Below are positions 58,026 to 64,000 of a stretch of DNA of 64,000 nucleotides, in pieces. The notes beneath the pieces were generated by a model. That model worked only from the letters and a program-made list of their open reading frames with translations, had not been told where the DNA came from and made no database searches. Source of the stretch: Chaenocephalus aceratus. Lineage: Eukaryota > Chordata > Actinopteri > Perciformes > Channichthyidae. The stretch spans positions 15,001 through 79,000 of the forward strand of contig JAMFTG010000630.1 of assembly GCA_023974075.1 (NCBI GenBank). The letters run 5' to 3'. The position numbers were made by a program, and so were the translations under genes. Each line of letters opens with the position of its first letter. The stretch's first letter is position 1.

Positions 58026-58908
58026 TCAAGAGGACATTGTCTGTTGAGGTTCAGGTGTATATCAGTATGTAGTGTCTCTACTTTAAAGAGTCCTCTCCTG
58101 CTGATGTTCAGGTGTATATCAGTATGTAGTGTCTCTACTTTAAAGAGTCCTCTCCTGCTGATGTTCAGGTGTATATCAGTATGTAGTGTCTCTACTTTAA
58201 AGAGTCCTCTCCTGCTGATGTTCAGGTGTATATCAGTATGTAGTGTCTCTACTTTAAAGAGTCCTCTCCTGCTGATGTTCAGGTATATCAGTATGTAGTG
58301 TCTCTACTTTAAAGAGTCCTCTCCTGCTGATGTGCAGGTGTATATCAGTATGTAGTGTCTCTACTTTAAGAGTCCTCTCCTGCTGATGTTCAGGTGTATA
58401 TCAGTATGTAGTGTCTCTACTTTAAAGAGTCCTCTCCTGCTGATGTTCAGGTGTATATCAGTATGTAGTCTCTCTACTTTAAAGAGTCCTCTCCTGCTGA
58501 TGTCCAGGTGTATATCAGTATGTAGTGTCTCTACTTTAAAGAGTCCTCTCCTGCTGATGTCCAGGTGTATATCAGTATGTAGTGTCTCTACATGTCTCCA
58601 TGCTTCAATGTTCAAAAAGCTCTTTATTCTTCTCATACTGTCAGCACCTCTTTTCACCCTCTGTTTGAAACCAGAGCCCAGTCTGCTCTGATTGGTTAGC
58701 TGGCCGGCTCTGTTGTGATTTGTCTACCGCCTAGAGATGTCCCGCCCCTTAGCACGTACAATGTGGAGCGCTAGCCAATAGAAGCACAAGAGAGAAAAAC
58801 TTCTGATGGGAACATTGGGATTTTAGCCTTTGCACACAAACCGTTATGAAACACACTACAACGAAGGTAAAGTAAAGGAGGTAGTATAGCATAGTAAGGC
58901 CCCTTTAA
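58026..58908 (-). mobile_element. TTAA-family element 5, with 57-bp satellite array
   Basis: Minus-strand orientation, most complete copy: array, then ACATGTCTCCATGCTTCAAT, AAAAAGCTCTTTATTCTTCT, GATTGGTTAGCTGGCCGGCT, GGAGCGCTAGCCAATAGAAG, TTGGGATTTTAGCCTTTGCA, and the head ending GTAAGGCCCCTTTAA with TTAA at 58905-58908. Confidence 0.88.
58049..58591 (-). repeat. 57-bp minisatellite, array 5, about 9.5 units
   Basis: Reverse-complement units; one 2-base slip near 58282 and one base loss near 58367 break the long frame. Confidence 0.97.
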
Positions 58909-59401
58909 ATCGAGATAATGAGAGTCCATAAAATCCCTCTTGAAGTCGTGATTGAAAGCCCCTCCCTTACCCCCACATGTAACTAAATCCTCATGAACAC
59001 AGACACACATGAACGAGCTAAAGCTGGACCCTCAGCCCTCGGGTCTGGCTTTTTGAAAATGCCATCGCAAATTGAGGTCGCTAACAGTTTACGCCACCCT
59101 GACATTTTCCAGCTGGCCCCCCACAAAGGTCAGGCTCCCCACCTGAAGGCATAGCATGATGGGGGGGTGGGAGTGAAGCTGCGGTCACTATGGAGGTTTG
59201 GCAGCCTCAACTAGTGCGTTATTAACTCAGGGTGTCGGGTTGTTACGGGCTCGGAACGCGCTCGTGGAGTGCCAGAAGAGATAGCTGGTGATGGGAGACG
59301 AGATTGCCAATGACATGCTTGTCTTGTAATTGCTCGCTGCTGCTTTTAACAAGGATGTGATGGACAGCAAGGACGTCTGAAAACCCAGAAAGTTTCAATT
59401 T
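58909..59401. other. No gene recognised
   Basis: Nothing identified. Confidence 0.4.
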
Positions 59402-59465
59402 ATAATAATAATAATGTCATTTATATTGCGCTTTTCCTGGTGCTCAAAGCTATACAAATATACAA
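59402..59465 (-). mobile_element. Retroelement 3' tail, minus strand
   Basis: TATAATAATAATAATGTCAT then TTATATTGCGCTTTTCCTGG and GCTCAAAGCTATACAAATA is a reversed LINE/SINE terminus with an ATT tail. Confidence 0.6.
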
Positions 59466-59648
59466 CCACCACATGCTTACATAGATTGTGTGATTAATAA
59501 TCATTAATACAAGTTTATCTTACTGTAAAAATATGTTATTATTCTGAATTTAACAAAAGATGTGTCCCAATATAGTTTAAGGCGACTTCATTCGTAATTT
59601 GATATCTTTCCGATTATTGGTTGCAGACACATTTTGCAATCAATGTGT

Positions 59649-59667
59649 GTTAGGGTTAGGGTTAGGG
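59649..59667 (+). repeat. Interstitial TTAGGG repeat (3 units), target of a hAT MITE
   Basis: GTTAGGGTTAGGGTTAGGG; the last eight bases (GGTTAGGG) are duplicated on the far side of the MITE. Confidence 0.9.
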
Positions 59668-60179
59668 CAGGGATGTCAAACTCAAGGCCGGGGCCAAATC
59701 CGGCCCGCGACTTCATTTTATGTGGCCCCACAAGAGCTTGCAAAAATATGATTTTATTATACGGTTACATGCCGCTTTACAGAGGCACGTTGCCCATAAA
59801 CTACATGTCCCACAATGCATCTGAAATTTGACTTTTCTCTCAGAATTTGACTTTTCTTTTTCAAAATGTCACTTTTATTTTTTGATTTTGACTTTTTTTC
59901 CAGAATGTTCTTTTCTTTTTAAATAATTTCGTAACATTCTCACTGAAGAGACTTGCAATTATTTGCCCTAGACTTCTGCTTTCAGACGTAGTAATTATGA
60001 AGGTATTACCCTATCCGATAATAATCCAATGCAGAGCAATAATGTAATATAATACATTATTTTATATATGTTAAATATTTATATATGTCTTTTTATATAG
60101 TCTTAAAGTTACAACCGGCCCTTTGAGTGCAACCATAATGCAAATGTGGCCCGCAATGAAATTGAGTTTGACACCCCTG
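59668..60179 (-). mobile_element. hAT MITE, CAGGGGTGTC family, copy 3, complete
   Basis: Left end CAGGGATGTCAAACTC, right end GAGTTTGACACCCCTG, target duplication GGTTAGGG at 59660-59667 and 60180-60187. It is in the opposite orientation to copies 1 and 2 and keeps the AAGTCAAA-rich internal segment found in copy 1. Confidence 0.93.
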
Positions 60180-60258
60180 GGTTAGGGTCTAACAATTGAG
60201 AAGTGATCGATGAATAGGACTTGACAATTTAAACATCCTTGGCAAATAGATTAGATTA

Positions 60259-60478
60259 GGCTGTGGCTGTGAGGGAGTGCGGTCGTCTTTGAACCACAAG
60301 GTTGTGGGTTCGATCCTAGCCCAGCCAACATGTTGATGTATCCTTGGGCAAGATACTTAACCCTGAGTTGCTCCCGATGGCGTAAGGTGCTCTGTGTGAA
60401 CGGGTGAATGACGTAGTAAAGCGCTATGAGTGGTCTTAAAGACTGGATAAAGCGCTATATAAGTACAGTCCATTTACT
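60259..60478 (+). mobile_element. tRNA-derived SINE
   Basis: GGGTTCGATCC (60307-60317) fits a pol III B box, preceded by a tRNA-like head (GGCTGTGGCTGTGAGGGAGT). The body TCCTTGGGCAAGATACTTAA, GGTGAATGACGTAGTAAAGC, GCGCTATGAGTGGTCTTAAA and the end AAAGCGCTATATAAGTACAG, TCCATTTACTT are typical of fish tRNA SINEs with a LINE-like tail. Confidence 0.85.
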
Positions 60479-60662
60479 TGTTCCCGCCTGTTTTTGTATG
60501 TATTTTATTTAATCTATTTTACTCTATTTTATGTGTTTTAAATGATATCTTGTCATTTTATATATATATATTTTTACATTGTAAATCATGTTTGTTGAAG
60601 CTCCTAGGCAATTGTGATATGTTGCTATATAGATACACATTTATTTTGATTTGATTTGACTT
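60479..60662 (+). mobile_element. Possible LINE 3' tail with GATTT repeats
   Basis: GTTGCTATATAGATACACAT then TTATTTTGATTTGATTTGA resembles the 'gctatataaatacaaattgatttgattt' end of fish LINEs. The 5' limit is unclear. Confidence 0.5.
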
Positions 60663-61230
60663 GCCGTTCATATTCAAAGTGTTTTTAAGTGTTATTTTGG
60701 GCCATTTTAGGAAGAAGTGTTTAAAATCCTTGTGAAAGTGATAATCTGACACTCAAAGCACCAGCCTTAGACTATTATTCCATAAAGTTGTGGGTATTAA
60801 ATATTAGTATATCGTACACTTATAATGCTCCACATGGACATAGTTGCATTGCGTGTGCAGATGAGAGAAACCTGTAATCCACAACAGCAACATGTGCCGC
60901 GATGAAGGGCCACGGATCGGTTCCTTCCAACACAATGTTTACCTGATTAAAGAGGGCGGCCATTTGCAAACTGAATGCACACACACTCTGCCGGTAAATC
61001 TGCTACACTCCCACGACATGTGGCGACACACACACCTGCACCCACCCACCCACACACACACTCTCCTGACAATAGACAGGGTTGATGGTGTGGAGCTTCT
61101 GAAGGGCATCACCATTGTCTCCGTCTCTCCGGTATCCAGCAGATAGTGGGGGAGCGAGGACGCCATTTATCTCGCTGACGGGGACGAGTCTGTGTGACGG
61201 GAATACCGGTGAAGCAGCGACGCACCTGGT
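60663..61230. other. No gene recognised
   Basis: Short CA runs at about 61028-61034 and 61052-61060; nothing else. Confidence 0.4.
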
Positions 61231-61312
61231 ACCACACACTGACACACACCACACACTAACACACACTAACACACACTACACACTAACACACACTAACACA
61301 CACTACCACAGC
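61231..61312. repeat. (ACACACTA)-type minisatellite
   Basis: Irregular ACACACTAAC units, about ten, derived from a CA run. Confidence 0.9.
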
Positions 61313-63352
61313 AACACCTGCACACAGAGGCTCATTCAAAAAGCTTCATTCATAGCAGGATCAAAATGACATCGCTAAAGCATAACATAAATGTCGTGCT
61401 TGTTATCCTCCAGTTTCGAATAATGTCTGCACACACACTCGGAGTAAAAGCCCCGAAATGAAGGCGTTATCGTCGGCGCTATCTTCCTAATAAAGGCATT
61501 ACAAAAGTGGCTCATGCTCAGGTTCATACTCTGCGTGTACACCCTGGTTTGAGTCATGTATTCAGGTTCGGGTTATTTACTTGTAGCTGTAGGTACTGTC
61601 GATGTGGTTTGCAGGGAAAAGCCGAAGTACACATTGTGACAGAATAGGCACATAAACAAACAGACAAACAAAATAAAAACACGTACAAGGAAGTAAATAA
61701 ATAATAAGTCTTGCACAGAACCTGTGCGGCGCTGCTACAACTACTCAATGTCATTTTCTTGAACAAGAACGAACACATTCAAAACCTCCCCTCCTCCGTG
61801 TCGCCCGTCTCAACCCTGAACAGCAACGAGAAATAAAATCACATCTGCAAATTGTTGATTACTCTGCGGGATATTGATGACACTATATACAGCTTCAGGT
61901 TGTTTATTTCTACTCATAGGAAGATGTGGTTGGCAGTAAAAAGACAAGGTACCCATGGCGACACACGTTTAAAACGACACAGACGACAGAAACATATTTA
62001 ATAACGTTTGACTATATTCGTTGTCGTTTATACTTTCTGTTTTTTTTATGTTCACATTTTGTGCAATGCTTTGTCGATAAGCTGCTGACGCGAGAAATAC
62101 ATCTGATTGTGTGATCAATAAATGAAATCCTTGACTTATCTTTATTTCAAAAAGTACCCCAGGCTGCATCACATTAAATACAAAAACAGAACAAACCCAT
62201 CAACGCTAATACTGCAATGTACTTCTTCTTTTTAAACATGAACAAACCAATTAAACTAAATCATCCCCTATCCCTTTCCACGTATCTAAACCCCCTTGAA
62301 AGTGGATGATTGATTATTCTGCAGGATATTGCTTTTAGTATATACTTAATAATATATCGATACAAAGGAAAGCGAGGCTGAGGTCAGACTCATTTCCCCG
62401 AGTTGTCGATATATAGGTTTCCTGGATGAGACGAACCAGGAAGTAAAGGAAACCAATCTATTGACATGTATATTATCGACTTATAGATAGTAGTTTTCTA
62501 TTTTATTCAATATGTTGCATTGTTGGAGGAGCTCAGGTCAGAAGAATGGCATTGCCATTTCTACACTGGAGCTTTGTGCATATGACGATAACACCTTTGC
62601 ATCTTGAATCAATGGTCAAACTGTCCGGCGATAATTCAGCTGTCTTTCCTTTCCATAGCTTTCCATTGAAACAACGCCTATTTTTGTGAGACTTTCTTTA
62701 GGTGTCAGGTACATATACAATAGGGTTTTGACTAGTGTTGTAGTCGAGACCACCTTATCCGAGGCACACGTACGTAAGATATCAATTCAACTTCATACAA
62801 AAGTTATCCTTTTCATATAAAAACAGTAACATGATAAGAACATAATATTTAACATCATAATATACATTTTACGAAACCTATGGAGCAGCTGCCCTGCAAT
62901 AATTACGCTTTCTTTCATTTCCATTGCGTTCCATTACAGCAATACCATAGTATGAAATACAAACACTGGTTATCATGCTATTTGAGGTAACTGTGAGGCT
63001 TTCCTGAAGTGTCAGTGGAATACACACATAGTGTTCTGACTCTTGGGATCTGGGGTTTTATCCCGCTGCTCTGAGAGAGGACCATGAGGAGCAGACGGCT
63101 GACATCAGGAGGTTCTGGCTCATCGTCAGCTCTCTCTCTCCTCACTGGATCAGGTTCAGCATTTCTCTCTGACCCTGACACTGATCTGACTCCCTCTCAC
63201 GCTCACCTGACGGAGGGGATGCATTAGTGTCGCTGTGCAGCACCTCCAAAGCAAGTGAGACAAAGTAATGTCTATAATAAGCAGAGAAATAAACCCTGAG
63301 TCAAGAATACTTTTGATCGGCTTTTGAAGTCATTTGGGATATGCAATCCTAG
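61313..63352. other. No gene recognised
   Basis: About 2 kb of apparently single-copy DNA. ORFs are short; a minus ORF at 62978-63181 has no recognisable domain. Confidence 0.4.
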
Positions 63353-64000
63353 CAGAGAGTAAAGAGTACACACAACCTTTACTCAAGTAGAAGTACAGAT
63401 ACTCGTGTTTAAAAATGCTCTGGTGAAAGTAGAAGTACTGACTAAACTTCTTTACTCAAGTCAAAGTAAAGAGGCTTTGAAGTGTACTTCAGTAAAAAGT
63501 ACCCATAGCTAGCAGCTGTTTTAAAGAGTACCTGACCTCCCTTTATATCAATAGAACAATAATGTCATTGCTAGCTAATGAATGTTTCCATGGGAACAAC
63601 GGCAACATGACAACGTTTCCATTGGTCCCTCTTCTTTAGAGAAGACCAGGAAGTGATGGATACACGGATCGTGTTCAAACCAATAGGCACGCAGTGACTC
63701 TAAAGAATAATGATCACTCCACCAGACACACATTCAGACTAAAGGAACCAGCTGTTTGGGAAATGAGAGAAGTAGAAAGTACAGGTATTTGAGTTCAACA
63801 TGTGAGAAGTAGAAAGTACAGGTATTTGTGTTCAACATGTGAGAAGTAGAAAGTACAGGTATTTGTGTTCAACATGTGAGAAGTAGAAAGTACAGGTATT
63901 TGAGTTCAACATGTGAGAAGTAGAAAGTACAGGTATTTGTGTTCAACATGTAAGAAGTAGAAAGTACAGGTATTTGAGTTCAACATGTGAGAAGTAGAAA
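63353..64000 (-). mobile_element. hAT-type MITE carrying the 37-bp satellite, copy 3 (cut by window end)
   Basis: It starts CAGAGAGTAAAGAGTACACA, continues with the reverse complement of the right part of 49914-52621 (GGTACCTGACC-like text, GGTCCCTCTTCTTTAGAGAA, GATACACGGATCGTGTTCAA) and enters the satellite at about 63765. The other end lies beyond the window. Confidence 0.85.
63765..64000 (-). repeat. 37-bp minisatellite, at least 6 units, runs off the window
   Basis: Reverse-complement units (GAGAAGTAGAAAGTACAGGT plus ATTTGTGTTCAACATGT) with TTTGAG/TTTGTG variants. Confidence 0.97.

Overview
The window reads as a gene-poor stretch of vertebrate, almost certainly teleost, nuclear DNA. The evidence is the mix of repeats: hAT MITEs with CAGGGGTGTC ends, a pogo-type element, RTE and CR1/L2-like LINE tails, tRNA-derived SINEs, TTAA-flanked MITEs, very long (CA)n tracts, a GATA array and several minisatellites. 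I found no intact protein-coding gene, no rRNA or tRNA gene and no convincing promoter. The long open reading frames are either satellite arrays whose unit is a multiple of three (57 bp, 27 bp, 15 bp, 12 bp), (CA)n runs, or decayed transposon proteins. It is probably intergenic DNA or a very long intron. Assignment below teleost level is not possible from this sequence alone.

Layout. 0-12 kb: a BED-finger hAT nested in an older inverted-repeat element, two copies of a CAGGGGTGTC MITE, LINE 3' ends, a CR1/L2-like LINE, a Harbinger-like MITE, and a 5'-truncated RTE LINE with a 12-bp target duplication. 12-15.2 kb: a pogo relic, then a nest of at least five insertions (a hAT-type element holding a 43-bp hAT relic, a solo LTR that itself holds a LINE tail with an expanded 15-bp minisatellite, and a TTAA MITE). 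16-29 kb: two copies of a TTAA-flanked element carrying 57-bp satellite arrays, CT and CA tracts, and a 171-bp tandem repeat made from the head of the same TTAA family. 30-43 kb: a 12-bp minisatellite, a SINE split by a LINE tail, a Harbinger relic with a MADF-like fragment, a GATA array seeded on a retroelement tail, a GAA tract, a third 57-bp array and a 27-bp minisatellite. 44-64 kb: two hAT elements with perfect 8-bp target duplications, a 37-bp minisatellite (about 59 units) inside a hAT-type MITE, a local tandem duplication broken by later insertions, two more 57-bp arrays on the minus strand, a MITE inside TTAGGG repeats, a SINE, and a second copy of the 37-bp satellite element running off the window end.

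The main theme is that minisatellites here are passengers of transposable elements. The 57-bp unit lies inside one TTAA-flanked family (five array-bearing copies and one without). The 37-bp unit lies inside one hAT-type family (two with arrays, one without). The 15-bp unit grew from one segment of a LINE tail whose unexpanded relative is also in the window. A separate family of about 100-270 bp with a 13-bp palindrome and telomere-like hexamers occurs five times, each time bordered by (CA)n. I see no new gene-encoded system; the unusual biology is repeat birth and spread.
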